Part shown: positions 8,423 to 17,256 of the stretch, piece by piece
Numbering within the stretch: the first letter of the stretch is position 1
How the letters are laid out: each line of letters begins with the position of its first letter
NCBI GenBank assembly: GCA_014189895.1
Contig: BJFQ01000009.1
Span: forward strand, 1 to 50,160
Reading direction: 5' to 3'
DNA from: Acidobacteriota bacterium
GTDB taxonomy: Bacteria; Acidobacteriota; Holophagae; Holophagales; Holophagaceae
DNA: 50,160 bases
Position numbers and translations under genes: made by a program
The notes under the pieces: model-generated
Told to the model about the DNA's origin: nothing
Databases searched by the model: none
The model's input: the letters and a program-made list of their open reading frames with translations, nothing else

Positions 8423-9096
8423 AGCGAGGTTCGGCCCTGTTCAGATTCGTAATGGGCGACGATCAAATCTACAACTTCGTTGACCGTTCGGTATGATGTA
8501 TCGATCTCGAGCGCATCGTCCCCTTTGCGCAGGGGACTGATAGCCCGCGTACGGTCTGCTAGATCACGGCGTTCTAGGTCCACAGCCACTTCTTCAAGGG
8601 TCGTCATAATTCCTTTGTCACTCAGCTCTTTGAATCGACGTTCACTTCGTATACGAATCGAAGCTACTAAAAAGATCTTGCTGATGGCTTGAGGAAACAC
8701 CACGGTTCCAATATCTCGTCCATCGACGACCCAATGACCGCGCTGGCCGAGACGTTGTTGTTGCTTCACCATCGCCTCCCGAACTTGACCATCAGCGCTG
8801 ACGGGCGTCACCATCTGATTAATTTCCATCGTACGAATGGCGTCACTTACATTTTCTCCGCCGAGGAAGATCGATGTCCCCTCTTGGTTGATTTCGATTG
8901 TATTCAGAATATTTTTGACGTGCTCCGTATCGGTTAATCCCACCCCTGCACGGTGGAGGGCAAGAGCGGTGGCGCGGTACATGGCCCCGGTATCGAGATA
9001 AGACCACCCCAAGCGCTCGGCTGTCCGTTTAGCCGTCGTCGATTTGCCCGATCCCGAGGGACCGTCAATGGCGATCAGGTCAAGGCGTGAGGGCAA
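8419..9096 (-). CDS. cmk: Cmk, cytidylate kinase
   Basis: A 225-residue P-loop kinase that phosphorylates CMP and dCMP. The Walker A loop is GPSGSGKST at 12-20, followed by LDTGAMYRA, and later by GRDIGTVVFP and RDLADRTRAISPL, all typical of Cmk. The start appears to be TTG at 9096, with a GAGG site close to it; there is no ATG before the P-loop. The gene lies 11 bases after clpP, on the same strand, where clpX is often found. It is likely co-transcribed with tig and clpP. Confidence 0.95.
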   Translation of the reverse strand: MPSRLDLIAIDGPSGSGKSTTAKRTAERLGWSYLDTGAMYRATALALHRAGVGLTDTEHVKNILNTIEINQEGTSIFLGGENVSDAIRTMEINQMVTPVSADGQVREAMVKQQQRLGQRGHWVVDGRDIGTVVFPQAISKIFLVASIRIRSERRFKELSDKGIMTTLEEVAVDLERRDLADRTRAISPLRKGDDALEIDTSYRTVNEVVDLIVAHYESEQGRTSL

Positions 9097-9107
9097 GGGA
9101 CCTCGCT

Positions 9108-9719
9108 TTAAGCTAAGGGACGATTATTGAGAACCTTATCAATTAAGCCATACTCCATGGCTTCGAGTGAACTCATAAAATAATCTCGGTCACTATCTTT
9201 TTGAATCTTTTTCAAAGGTTGACCGGTATGAGCGGCCAACATCTGATTGAGGATATCCTTGAGTCGCTGAATCTCTTTATACGTGATCTCGATATCACTG
9301 GCTTGACCCTGGGCTCCACCACTGGGTTGGTGAATCATGATGCGAGCATTGGGAAGGGCGAAGCGTTTGCCCTTGGTTCCTGCGGTCAGTAATAAAGCTC
9401 CCATACTAGCTGCTTGGCCGACGCAATAGGTCACAATATCGTTCTTGACGAACTGCATGGTGTCATAAATGGCCAAGCCTGCGGTGACGCTACCGCCCGG
9501 GCTATTGATATAAATTTGAATATCTTTATCGGGATCTTCACTTTCAAGAAAGAGCATTTGGGCGACTATGGCATTAGCGACCGAGTCATCGATGGCGGTA
9601 CCCAAAAAAATAATATTGTCTTTGAGAAGACGACTATAGATGTCATAGCTGCGCTCTCCTCGAGGGGTTTGTTCGATCACAATCGGAGGATAGTAATTTT
9701 TTTCAGGAAGGGATGACAT
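9108..9719 (-). CDS. clpP: ClpP, ATP-dependent protease proteolytic subunit
   Basis: A 203-residue serine peptidase that forms the 14-mer Clp chamber. The catalytic triad is Ser105 (GQAASMGA), His130 (IMIHQPSGG) and Asp179 (DRDYFMS). The IGF-loop and handle regions look normal. An AAGGAG ribosome site precedes the ATG. It follows tig by 33 bases, the usual tig-clpP order. No clpX or lon follows; the next gene is cmk, so the ATPase partner must be encoded elsewhere. Confidence 0.98.
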   Translation of the reverse strand: MSSLPEKNYYPPIVIEQTPRGERSYDIYSRLLKDNIIFLGTAIDDSVANAIVAQMLFLESEDPDKDIQIYINSPGGSVTAGLAIYDTMQFVKNDIVTYCVGQAASMGALLLTAGTKGKRFALPNARIMIHQPSGGAQGQASDIEITYKEIQRLKDILNQMLAAHTGQPLKKIQKDSDRDYFMSSLEAMEYGLIDKVLNNRPLA

Positions 9720-9752
9720 AAGACTCCTTATGGATCTCAGGATAACAAAGGC

Positions 9753-11189
9753 CTAGTGGGAATGGCCTTCATGACTTCCGTGATCATGATGGGCATGGGG
9801 GTTAGTGGAAGTACCCTCGGCGCTTTCTCCTTCGTCAAACGGATGAAGCGTCGAGGCTTGGTCTTGCGTACGTTCTGATTCCAAAAGGGCTTCATAACCC
9901 TTCTTGTCGAGGAGTATTTCTTGGACGGTCGATAGTTCCAAGAGACGCTTAAAGATCAGTTCGGTTCGAATACGACCCTTGATTTCACCGAGGGCACCGC
10001 GGTTTTCCAGTTCACTCTTCACTTGCTTCAACGTCTGTTTAATTTGATTCTCAGCCATAAATTTCTCAATATCTGCATCTACGGCCGATTCAGGAACCTC
10101 TACTTTTTCAGCGTCGCCCAGTTGTTTCAGGAGGTAGCCACATTTAATGCTTCGTTGGGCGTCTTTCAGGCGATGTTCTCGGTAGGCCTCCCAATTAATA
10201 CGTCTGGGGTCCATGCCTTGTTCGGCAAACTGTTGAGAAAATTCTCGGCAGTAATCATCTAATTGCATTGCGGTCATGGAGGCAGGAATGTCGAAGGTTG
10301 TTTTTTCCAGCAGAAGGTCTAGAAGATCCGCTTGAAGTCGGCCTTTGGCATCGCGCTCTGAGGCTTCCTCTAAATCTTTCTTCAACCGATCCTTTAAGGC
10401 TTGAAGATTTTCAAATGGTCCTGCGTCTTTCGCAAAATCGTCATTGATTTCAGCAAGGACCCGTTCGCGGATATCTTTAACGACCACATGATATTTAACA
10501 GACTTACCGGCAAAGTTTGCATTGGCATCTGTTTCCGAATGCTGAAGGGTGAATTCTTTCACCTCATCGACTTTTAAACCTATCAAGGCGCTATCGAGAG
10601 GTCGGGTTTCGTCAATTTGAATCACCTGCTCTTTAAAGGAGCGAGTCTTTTCCGGTTTTCCATCCAGACGGAAGGGGGTCACCTTCAGGTCACAAGTGAC
10701 CAGAAGCTTAGCGACCACCGGGGTATCGACAGATTTCAGTTTGGCGGCTCGAGCCTGAAGATCTTTGAGTTGCTCCTCGATCAGATCGTCATCAACCTGA
10801 CGCTTCCTTTTTGTGAGCGACAAGCTTTGGTAGTTTGGGAGTTTTAGTTCAGGCGCGACATCGAAACTAGCAACGAATTTAGCATCGGTATTTTGTTTTA
10901 GTTCGAGCTTCTCAATGGAGGGATTTGAAATGGGCGTTACACCCGCTTTTCGAGAGGCTTCCCAGAAGAAATCACGCACAAGACTTTCAGCCACTTCTTG
11001 ATGAACTTCTTTGCTGAAACGTTCCATGATGAATTGAGTGGGCACTTTACCTTTTCGGAAGCCCGGTAATTTCAGCGTAGACGCTAACCGGCTCGTAATC
11101 CGGGCAAAGGTTTCGTCCACATGCATGGAAGGAACGGTGACATCAAGCGATTGTCGCGTGCTGCTCTGGGTGTTTAGGGTGTATTGCAT
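9753..11189 (-). CDS. tig: Trigger factor with histidine-rich C-terminal tail
   Basis: A 478-residue ribosome-associated chaperone and prolyl isomerase. The ribosome-binding signature is LPGFRKGKVPTQFI in the N-terminal domain, followed by an FKBP-like domain (about 150-240) and the helical C-terminal domain. The ATG at 11189 has a GAGGT site; the open frame reaches further upstream but that part overlaps tRNA-Leu and is not coding. The family is usually around 430 residues. Here the extra end is acidic, then closes with seven His in the last 16 residues (NPHAHHDHGSHEGHSH), a metal-binding type tail like that of SlyD. Confidence 0.95.
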   Translation of the reverse strand: MQYTLNTQSSTRQSLDVTVPSMHVDETFARITSRLASTLKLPGFRKGKVPTQFIMERFSKEVHQEVAESLVRDFFWEASRKAGVTPISNPSIEKLELKQNTDAKFVASFDVAPELKLPNYQSLSLTKRKRQVDDDLIEEQLKDLQARAAKLKSVDTPVVAKLLVTCDLKVTPFRLDGKPEKTRSFKEQVIQIDETRPLDSALIGLKVDEVKEFTLQHSETDANANFAGKSVKYHVVVKDIRERVLAEINDDFAKDAGPFENLQALKDRLKKDLEEASERDAKGRLQADLLDLLLEKTTFDIPASMTAMQLDDYCREFSQQFAEQGMDPRRINWEAYREHRLKDAQRSIKCGYLLKQLGDAEKVEVPESAVDADIEKFMAENQIKQTLKQVKSELENRGALGEIKGRIRTELIFKRLLELSTVQEILLDKKGYEALLESERTQDQASTLHPFDEGESAEGTSTNPHAHHDHGSHEGHSH

Positions 11190-11224
11190 GGTGACCTCAT
11201 TGGGTAGGACTGGGGGAGAGAATG

Positions 11225-11310
11225 TGGTGCGAGTGCGCGGACTCGAACCGCGACGCCTTGTGGGCACAGGCTTCTAAGACCTGGGTGTCTACCAATTCCA
11301 CCACACTCGC
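11225..11310 (-). tRNA. tRNA-Leu (anticodon UAG)
   Basis: An 86-base class II tRNA. The acceptor stem GCGAGTG pairs with CACTCGC and an encoded CCA follows. The anticodon stem-loop CAGGTCTTAGAAGCCTG presents UAG, reading CUA-type leucine codons. A long variable arm (about TGCCCACAAGGCGT) and the T-arm GGTTCGAGTCC are present. It lies 35 bases upstream of the tig start, on the same strand. Confidence 0.97.
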
Positions 11311-11325
11311 CTTGTCAAATTTTGA

Positions 11326-11402
11326 TGGTGCGCCCTGAGCGATTCGAACGCCCGACCGTCAGGTTCGAAGCCTGAAGCTCTATCCAGCTGAGCTAAGGGC
11401 GC
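11326..11402 (-). tRNA. tRNA-Arg (anticodon UCG)
   Basis: A 77-base tRNA with acceptor stem GCGCCCT/AGGGCGC and an encoded CCA. The D-arm reads AGCTCAGCTGGATAGAGC and the T-arm GTTCGAATC. The anticodon loop CTTCGAA gives UCG, for CGN arginine codons. It lies between the adenosine-deaminase family gene and tRNA-Leu and may share a transcript with both. Confidence 0.97.
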
Positions 11403-11479
11403 AGTGGAAACCTTCATTCTATCGTCAAGTTTCCCCATAAAGAATCGGTATTTTAGGGGGTCTGCGGGGGATTCGGCCT

Positions 11480-12415
11480 TTAATGGGCTCGCCCTTGTAG
11501 GCACCAAGCATCTACTTCTCCATGAACCCAAAGTTTTTGGAGTTCATCCTCTGTCAAGCCTAAACGACGGGCTAGCTTTTCTTCGGTGTCTAGTGAACAC
11601 GGGATGATTCCAGGATCATCCGTTCCGAGGGCGCAGCGAACGCCTGAGCGAAGCATATGGGGCAAAGGATGCTGCGTGAGTGAGGGCACTAAGATACGAT
11701 TTGACGAGATACAAATATCTACAGGAATAGATTCAGCCTGGAGGAGTTGAAGGGTTTGATCATCGGAAAGAACGCCATGGACAATGCGTGACACGCCCCC
11801 TTCGATAATCGCCTCTCTCACATTGTTAGGATCTCCGTTTTCTCCCGCGTGTGCGGCGATCCGTAGACCCAATTTTCTAGCACGATCAAAGACGGGCGCC
11901 CAGGCTCGAAAGGGTACACGTTCCAGGCCTCCGGTGGAGAACCCCACGACATAAGCAGGGAGATCCTTGCTAATCAAATCTACCACTTCGTGACCATGGT
12001 CAATACCGAAGTGGTTCACGGCATCAATCACGACGGCGGTGGCGAGGCCTTGGGCTTGGGCTTCCTGTAAACCTTCTTCAAGTCCCTTCCAAAACTCTGA
12101 CAGAGGTAATTGTTTTTCTTGAACGACCAGCCAGTGGGGGGAACACCAAAGATCAAAACCTTGGCCTCCCGAAGCAAGGGTTCGAGCAGTGATGGATCGA
12201 ACCGCCTCGCGAATGGCTTCCCGATTTTGAATGAGCGAAGCAATAAATAAAAAAGCCTCAATGAAGTCTTCAAAAGAACGATCGTCGCCCCTCCATAAAC
12301 CTTCTAGTGATGCGGGGAGTGCTTTATTTTGCTCGTGAGCCTGAGTGCGAACCCAATTCGGATCGAGGCCTCCCTCAAGATGAACATGACGATCAATGTG
12401 TCGAGGAGGATGCAT
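11480..12415 (-). CDS. Adenosine/adenine deaminase family hydrolase
   Basis: A 311-residue member of the metal-dependent purine deaminase family. Visible motifs are the zinc-binding HVHLEGGL near the start (His10 and His12), AAHAGENGDP with its ligand His and catalytic Glu, IVHGVL, the DICISSN substrate loop, and GTDDPG with the zinc-binding Asp. The family includes adenosine deaminase, adenine deaminase and others such as aminodeoxyfutalosine deaminase, so the exact substrate is not fixed; about 310 residues is slightly short. It follows the zinc-ribbon protein gene by 29 bases and precedes two tRNAs. Confidence 0.85.
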   Translation of the reverse strand: MHPPRHIDRHVHLEGGLDPNWVRTQAHEQNKALPASLEGLWRGDDRSFEDFIEAFLFIASLIQNREAIREAVRSITARTLASGGQGFDLWCSPHWLVVQEKQLPLSEFWKGLEEGLQEAQAQGLATAVVIDAVNHFGIDHGHEVVDLISKDLPAYVVGFSTGGLERVPFRAWAPVFDRARKLGLRIAAHAGENGDPNNVREAIIEGGVSRIVHGVLSDDQTLQLLQAESIPVDICISSNRILVPSLTQHPLPHMLRSGVRCALGTDDPGIIPCSLDTEEKLARRLGLTEDELQKLWVHGEVDAWCLQGRAH

Positions 12416-12444
12416 CGAAATCGCGGGTACCCTTCTTAACTTAT

Positions 12445-12726
12445 TTATTCGTCGTAGTCATCCATCTTAAGTCCCCCAGGATCGATCCCTTCTTTCTCGG
12501 GTTCGAGTGGACTATCCCCAATGGCGACTTCCTCTAACGTCTCTTCATGTTCGGCATGATCATCATCAATATCTAGAGCGGTTTTAGTTTTCTTGATGGC
12601 CTTTACCTTGGATGCTGAAGCCTTTTGATTGGCACCACATTTGGGACAGACCGCTTCAGCTTTCGCGAAGTCATAGAATTTAGTATTGCAGCTGAAGCAA
12701 GACCATTTTTTGCCAAGTTTTGCCAT
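12445..12726 (-). CDS. FYDLN-type zinc-ribbon acidic protein
   Basis: A 93-residue protein. The N-terminus has two CxxC pairs ([13 protein letters not shown] and VCPKCGA), a zinc ribbon that matches the FYDLN family, where the second half of the hallmark reads FYDF here. After a lysine-rich middle the C-terminal ~45 residues are strongly acidic ([11 protein letters not shown], and DDYDE at the end). The family's function is unknown. It seems to be the first gene of the operon leading to the deaminase, two tRNAs and tig. The ribosome site is not strong. Confidence 0.82.
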   Translation of the reverse strand: MAKLGKKWSCFSCNTKFYDFAKAEAVCPKCGANQKASASKVKAIKKTKTALDIDDDHAEHEETLEEVAIGDSPLEPEKEGIDPGGLKMDDYDE

Positions 12727-12928
12727 GGAGGGTTGAGTCCTTAATAACGAGGTTTAAAGATTGCTTTAGGTTTCTAAATAACAGATTTTGTCTTGATTGT
12801 CACTCTCCAAGACCTGATCAGAAGGTTTTGGGACCCTAAGCCCACCTTTTCGCTGTCGAACTTTTCGCCTGTGGGTTCTTTAAAATCCTTATTTGAATGG
12901 GGTTAAAATGGGTTGTGAGGGTTAAGGT

Positions 12929-13771
12929 ATGAATCGTTTTAAGTCTTTTATCCTGATTGTGGCCATGTCGGCCCTCTTGATGCTGATTGGTGATGTTTTT
13001 TACGGCCAACAGGGTCTCCTGATCGCTTTGGGTATTAGTATTTTGATGAATGGTATTAGTTATTTCTTTTCGGATCGCATGGTTTTAAAAGCCTATCGTG
13101 CCAAGATCATCACATCGTCTGATGATCCCCAACTTTTCGAAATGGTTCAAAACTTAGCTCGCCGTGCCCATCTACCGATGCCGCGTATTGCCATCATTCC
13201 TGATGACACTCCGAATGCGTTCGCTACGGGACGTAATCCGGAACGCGCCGTGGTCGCCGTGACGAATGGAATTCGTCGTCTCATGAATCGGGAAGAGCTC
13301 GAAGCGGTGCTGGCCCATGAACTGGGTCATGTCAGCCATCGGGATATTTTAGTCGGCTCTATTGCCGCGGTTTTAGCCCAAGCCATTATGTTTATTTCTC
13401 GAATGGCCATGTGGTTTGGTGGCTCGCGTGATCAAGAAGGACGCAGTTCGAGTCCTGTAGGGGCGATTGCCGTGATGATCTTAGGACCCCTCGCTGCGAT
13501 GATGTTACAAATGGCCCTGAGTCGTTCTCGTGAATTTATGGCAGATGAATTCAGTGCCACCGTCACCGGTCGACCGGATATGCTCGCCTCGGCCCTCGAA
13601 AAACTTGAGAATTTTAATCAACGCGTTCCCATGATGGATGCGGAACCGGCGACAGCGCATATGATGATTGTGAATCCGCTCTCCGGCGGTGGGCTCATGT
13701 CGTTATTTAGCACCCATCCCCCGGTCAAAGAGCGCATCAAGCGCCTTCGCGCGATGAGAGTCCGCGGCTAA
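12929..13771 (+). CDS. htpX: HtpX, membrane M48 zinc metalloprotease
   Basis: A 280-residue inner-membrane protease that degrades damaged membrane proteins. Two N-terminal membrane segments lie at about 6-22 and 28-46. The zinc motif HELGH is at 130-134 and the third ligand Glu is in SREFMADEFSA. Two further hydrophobic stretches lie between them. The C-terminus has STHPPVKERIKRL, typical of HtpX. Length is normal. The stop interlocks with the convergent ychF stop. The 202-base gap upstream holds A+T-rich sequence likely to contain its promoter, with no heat-shock element I can defend. Confidence 0.96.
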   Translation: MNRFKSFILIVAMSALLMLIGDVFYGQQGLLIALGISILMNGISYFFSDRMVLKAYRAKIITSSDDPQLFEMVQNLARRAHLPMPRIAIIPDDTPNAFATGRNPERAVVAVTNGIRRLMNREELEAVLAHELGHVSHRDILVGSIAAVLAQAIMFISRMAMWFGGSRDQEGRSSSPVGAIAVMILGPLAAMMLQMALSRSREFMADEFSATVTGRPDMLASALEKLENFNQRVPMMDAEPATAHMMIVNPLSGGGLMSLFSTHPPVKERIKRLRAMRVRG

Positions 13772-14868
13772 ACGTTAAACAGGAAATGCATGACGTCCCC
13801 ATCTTGGACGACATACTCTTTCCCTTCTGTTCGCATTTTTCCAGCGTCTTTAGCGCCTTGCTCGCCCTGATGTTCAATGTAATCCGCATAGGCAATCACC
13901 TGAGCTCGAATAAATCCTTTTTCAAAATCGGTATGGATCACGCCCGCCGCCTGAGGAGCTGTTGCGCCTTTAGGAATAGTCCAGGCGCGCACTTCTTTTT
14001 CGCCGGCCGTGAGATACGTCTGGAGACCTAAGAGGTCATAACTGGAGCGAATTAACGTATTCAACCCCGGTTCTTTGAGTCCCGATTCCTCGAGGAACAG
14101 AGGACGCTCCGAAGGATCGAGTTCTTGGATCTCTGCTTCCAGTTTGGAGCAGAGACCAATCACGGGCGCATGCCGCTCTTGAGCGAGTTGATGGAGACGA
14201 ACGAAATGAGGATTGCCCATGGGATTAGGAATGTCTTGTTCACTAATATTGCCGACAAAAAGGACTGGCTTGAGGGTTAGGAGTCCAAAAGATTTCACCA
14301 GAGCTCGATCGTCGGCTTTGAGACCTAGGGAACTCGCCGGCTTTCCGGCATTCAACACTTCTAAGATGCGCTGAAGGATCGCTAAGATAGCGATCGATTC
14401 TTTATCGCCTCCTTTGGCTGTTTTACTGTGTTTTTGGAAAGCTTTATCGACCGATTCTAAATCTTTAAGCATAAGTTCGGTTTCAATAATCTCGATATCA
14501 CGGGCGGGATCAACTGAGCCCTCCACATGTGTGACATTGGAGTCTTCAAAACATCGGCAGACTTGAACGATGGCATCCGTGTCTCGAATGTTCGCAAGAA
14601 AAGCATTGCCTAATCCTTCCCCCTTCGAGGCCCCTCGAACGAGCCCTGCAATATCCACAAATTCTTGACTCGCGGGAAGGATCCGTTCCGGGTGAACAAT
14701 GAGAGCTAAGGCCTCAAGACGTGCATCGGGAACATCCACCACCCCGGTGTTGGGCTCAATCGTGCAAAAGGGATAGTTGGCACTCGCCGCCCCCGCTCGA
14801 GTGAGCGCGTTAAAAAGCGTAGATTTACCCACATTGGGTAAACCGACAATGCCACAGGCTACGGCCAT
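13768..14868 (-). CDS. ychF: YchF/Ola1 family P-loop ATPase
   Basis: A 366-residue OBG-family nucleotidase that binds ribosomes and prefers ATP. The G1 loop is GLPNVGKST at 9-17, with [11 protein letters not shown] (switch I), [17 protein letters not shown] (G3), and a TGS-type C-terminal domain containing the conserved [15 protein letters not shown] segment. YchF proteins have NxxE rather than NKxD at G4 (VGNISEQD here), which explains the ATP preference. The start has a GAGGTGGAG site. It is divergent from the carrier protein gene at 14980 across a 111-base gap. Confidence 0.97.
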   Translation of the reverse strand: MAVACGIVGLPNVGKSTLFNALTRAGAASANYPFCTIEPNTGVVDVPDARLEALALIVHPERILPASQEFVDIAGLVRGASKGEGLGNAFLANIRDTDAIVQVCRCFEDSNVTHVEGSVDPARDIEIIETELMLKDLESVDKAFQKHSKTAKGGDKESIAILAILQRILEVLNAGKPASSLGLKADDRALVKSFGLLTLKPVLFVGNISEQDIPNPMGNPHFVRLHQLAQERHAPVIGLCSKLEAEIQELDPSERPLFLEESGLKEPGLNTLIRSSYDLLGLQTYLTAGEKEVRAWTIPKGATAPQAAGVIHTDFEKGFIRAQVIAYADYIEHQGEQGAKDAGKMRTEGKEYVVQDGDVMHFLFNV

Positions 14869-14979
14869 AACTCCACCTCATCTTTTAGTATCCCAAAAAT
14901 AAAAATGTTTGAACTCGAATAATGGGAGTATTTTTTAGTCATATGAAGTAGTGCCGTTACTTTTATTTGGGAGGCCGCC

Positions 14980-15222
14980 ATGATCGTTCGAACCCCCTGG
15001 AGTGGTCAAGTCGTTGAAGTACGCGTCCGCTTGGGTTCTGAGGTGGATGAAGACGAATCGTTGGTCCTCATTGAGAACAAAAGTATGGAGGGAATCCCGG
15101 AAGCAGTTTATGCGCCCATTGCCGGGGTGGTCCTTGAAATTCATGTCGAAGAAGGGGATCAGCTCCAAGTTGATGACGAACTGGTCACCCTCGAGGGCGA
15201 TGAGCCTGACGAGGACGCCTAG
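14980..15222 (+). CDS. Biotinyl/lipoyl-domain carrier protein, atypical loop
   Basis: An 80-residue single-domain protein of the biotinyl/lipoyl hammerhead fold: TPWSGQVVEVRVRLGSEV, then ESLVLIENKSME, then YAPIAGVVLEIHVEEGDQL. The likely swinging-arm residue is Lys34, in ENKSME, which is closer to the lipoyl pattern (DKxxME) than to biotin's MKM. There are 14 residues from that Lys to the AG of the second half, while the BCCP-like neighbour at 15257 has 10, so the loop is four residues longer than usual. The C-terminus is acidic. A GGGAGG ribosome site precedes the ATG. It starts an operon with the BCCP-like gene and enoyl-CoA hydratase. Whether it is modified is not known. Confidence 0.75.
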   Translation: MIVRTPWSGQVVEVRVRLGSEVDEDESLVLIENKSMEGIPEAVYAPIAGVVLEIHVEEGDQLQVDDELVTLEGDEPDEDA

Positions 15223-15256
15223 ATAAAAGGCGTTAAACTAGGTCTTTAGGTGTTTT

Positions 15257-15469
15257 ATGAATTTTATTTGCGCCGAGATGGCCGGAAAAATACTCGAAAT
15301 TTGTATACAGGTCGGTGATCTCGTCGACAGCGACCAAGATGTGGTCGTTATGGAATCGATGAAAATGCAAATTCCGGTGGTCGCGCCGCGTGCGGGGCGT
15401 GTGAAGGCGATTGGGGTCTCCCAAGGTCAATTTGTGAACGAGGGCGATGCCCTTGTTGAACTCGAGTAA
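15257..15469 (+). CDS. Biotin carboxyl carrier domain protein
   Basis: A 70-residue stand-alone biotinyl domain. The biotinylation site is the canonical VMESMKMQ with Lys36, followed by VVAPRAGRVKAI and the second-half VSQGQFVNEGDALVELE. It is probably biotinylated by BirA and used by an acyl-CoA carboxylase. It sits 34 bases after the atypical carrier and six bases before an AUH-like enoyl-CoA hydratase. The only carboxyltransferase in the window is at 24.9 kb. No biotin carboxylase is present here. Confidence 0.88.
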   Translation: MNFICAEMAGKILEICIQVGDLVDSDQDVVVMESMKMQIPVVAPRAGRVKAIGVSQGQFVNEGDALVELE

Positions 15470-15475
15470 CAGGAC

Positions 15476-16255
15476 ATGATCGAGCGTCAGGACCTTCATG
15501 GGGATGAACAGGGCGTCGTGATTCTTTCCATGAATCGCCCCGAAGGAAAAAACGCCTTCAGCCGATCGTTCCTGGAATCTTTTCATCAGGCTATCAATGA
15601 ACTTGATGTCAATGAAACACGGTTACTCATTCTACGCTCTCACGTTCCGGGTGTTTTTTGTGCGGGAGCCGATCTCAAAGAGCGGGCTCAGATGACCGAT
15701 GCCGAAGTGGTTCAATTTCTCGATCGTTTAGGAAATCTCCTGATCCGTATCGAGGCCTTGCCCTTTCCCACGGTGGCCATAGTTCACGGTGTGGCTTTCG
15801 GCGGGGGTTTAGAATTAGCCTTGGCATGCGATCTGCGTATAGGGACCTCCTCCACGCAAGTCGGACTGACCGAAACCTCCATTGGGATTATTCCAGGAGC
15901 AGGAGGGACCCAGCGCTTAACCCGCTTGCTGGGGATGTCGCGGGCGAAACACATGATTTATACCGCGCAACGCATCTCAGTTGCAGAAGCTTGTGATCTT
16001 GGGCTTGTTGATGAGATCAGCACGAGTGAAGATGGAGAAAGCGAAGCACGTGGCCTCGCGCAACGCATACTCCGCAATGCACCCCTCGCGCTTCGGGCAG
16101 CCAAGCGCGCTATTCAAGAAGGACTGCTCGCCCCCCTTTCTGAAGGACTTGTCATCGAACGTCAACATTACCTCAGCCTCCTTCAGACTTCGGATCGTCA
16201 AGAGGGATTAGCGGCCTTTCGAGAGAAGCGTCCACCGCGCTTTGAAGGACGATAA
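15476..16255 (+). CDS. Enoyl-CoA hydratase, methylglutaconyl-CoA (AUH) type
   Basis: A 259-residue crotonase-fold enzyme. The acyl-CoA thioester is held by VPGVFCAGADLKERAQM (58-73), and the catalytic glutamates are Glu113 (GGGLELA) and Glu133 (GLTETSIG), 20 apart as in true hydratases. The sequence is close to mitochondrial AUH, methylglutaconyl-CoA hydratase of leucine breakdown: the FCAGADLKERA block, IIPGAGGTQRL and the C-terminal REKRPPRF all agree with it. Another enoyl-CoA substrate remains possible. It is in the carrier protein operon, next to the BCCP gene, which fits a biotin-dependent branched-chain pathway. Three bases separate it from the CDF gene. Confidence 0.9.
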   Translation: MIERQDLHGDEQGVVILSMNRPEGKNAFSRSFLESFHQAINELDVNETRLLILRSHVPGVFCAGADLKERAQMTDAEVVQFLDRLGNLLIRIEALPFPTVAIVHGVAFGGGLELALACDLRIGTSSTQVGLTETSIGIIPGAGGTQRLTRLLGMSRAKHMIYTAQRISVAEACDLGLVDEISTSEDGESEARGLAQRILRNAPLALRAAKRAIQEGLLAPLSEGLVIERQHYLSLLQTSDRQEGLAAFREKRPPRFEGR

Positions 16256-16257
16256 CC

Positions 16258-17241
16258 ATGCTGCATCTGCATTCCAATCACGGTTTGACGCTGCGTCGAT
16301 TATGGCTGAGCGCCCTAATTTTTTTCCTGAGCTTCCTCATCCAAGGCTTTGGGGGTTTTTTAACCGGCTCTATAGGATTAATCAGCGATAGTTTAGAAAA
16401 TCTCAACGATGTCTTCGTGAATACGCTCAGCATGGGCAGCCTGTGGGTCGCGCACAAACAAAGCCCCGATCATCGATGGCCTTATGGTCTTCACCGACTC
16501 GAAGTGGTGAATGGATTGATCGTGGTGATCTTGCTGGGTCTCTTTGGATTTTTCGTTGGTTCCGAAGCGCTCGATCGGCTCCAGAACCCCCAGCCAATTC
16601 AAACAGGAAAAGTCCTTCTCTTTGCCCTAAGCGGCCTCATTTTAAATCTTGTGGCGACCCGCATTCTCGTCCCCAACGAAGAGGACTTGGCTAAAAACAA
16701 TCTTAATTTGAAGAGCGCCTACATCCATGCCCTACTCGATAGTGTCACCAGTATTGTTTTGATGATCTCCATGGTCGTCATTCGTTTTACCGGTTGGACG
16801 TGGATCGATCCGCTCGTCGCTCTCTTGATTTTAAGCCTGATCGCCCGCGGCATGTTTGTGCTGCTGAAAGATATTCTGTCCATCTTGCTCCATTGGGCTG
16901 CCTTCAATCATCAGGAGGCGATCGATGACCTTAAAAAATTACCGGGAATCCTTGACGTCCAGGATATGCGCAGTTGGAAAATCTGCAGTCATTTAGCGGT
17001 CGCCACCGCCCATGTCGTGATCGAGGCGGAGCGCTTGGAGGAAACGGAAGCGTATCTGGAAGATATTGAACATCTCCTCTGGGAGAAATACAAGGTTCGT
17101 CATTTAACGATCCATTTTGAAAATCAAACGATGGCCGATCGCCATCATCATCTCTTCATTCATAATCACGACTCAGCCGGAGTCGAGGACCCCATTCATA
17201 AGGGTCCTCATCTCCATTCACATCCTCATCAACACGACTGA
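16258..17241 (+). CDS. Cation diffusion facilitator (CDF) metal efflux protein
   Basis: A 327-residue inner-membrane CDF transporter with about six membrane segments and a cytosolic C-terminal domain. The metal site in the second helix has SDSLENLND (Glu47 and Asp51 in the HxxxD-type spacing, so Glu replaces the usual His or Asp) and in the fifth helix HALLD (His157, Asp161). The end is rich in histidine (HHHLFIHNHD and HLHSHPHQHD), which fits zinc or related divalent ions. The AAGGA site is nine bases before the ATG. It follows the hydratase by two bases and may ride on its transcript, although the functions do not obviously match. Confidence 0.9.
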   Translation: MLHLHSNHGLTLRRLWLSALIFFLSFLIQGFGGFLTGSIGLISDSLENLNDVFVNTLSMGSLWVAHKQSPDHRWPYGLHRLEVVNGLIVVILLGLFGFFVGSEALDRLQNPQPIQTGKVLLFALSGLILNLVATRILVPNEEDLAKNNLNLKSAYIHALLDSVTSIVLMISMVVIRFTGWTWIDPLVALLILSLIARGMFVLLKDILSILLHWAAFNHQEAIDDLKKLPGILDVQDMRSWKICSHLAVATAHVVIEAERLEETEAYLEDIEHLLWEKYKVRHLTIHFENQTMADRHHHLFIHNHDSAGVEDPIHKGPHLHSHPHQHD

Positions 17242-17256
17242 GGCAAGAGTTCGAGG

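Noticed and set aside
11190-11267. 26-codon upstream extension of trigger factor
   Set aside because: It runs through the tRNA-Leu gene and has no match to the family; the ATG at 11189 has a GAGGT site.
14869-14979. Possible riboswitch between ychF and the carrier protein operon
   Set aside because: No biotin or other known aptamer pattern was seen; the gap is A+T-rich promoter-like sequence.
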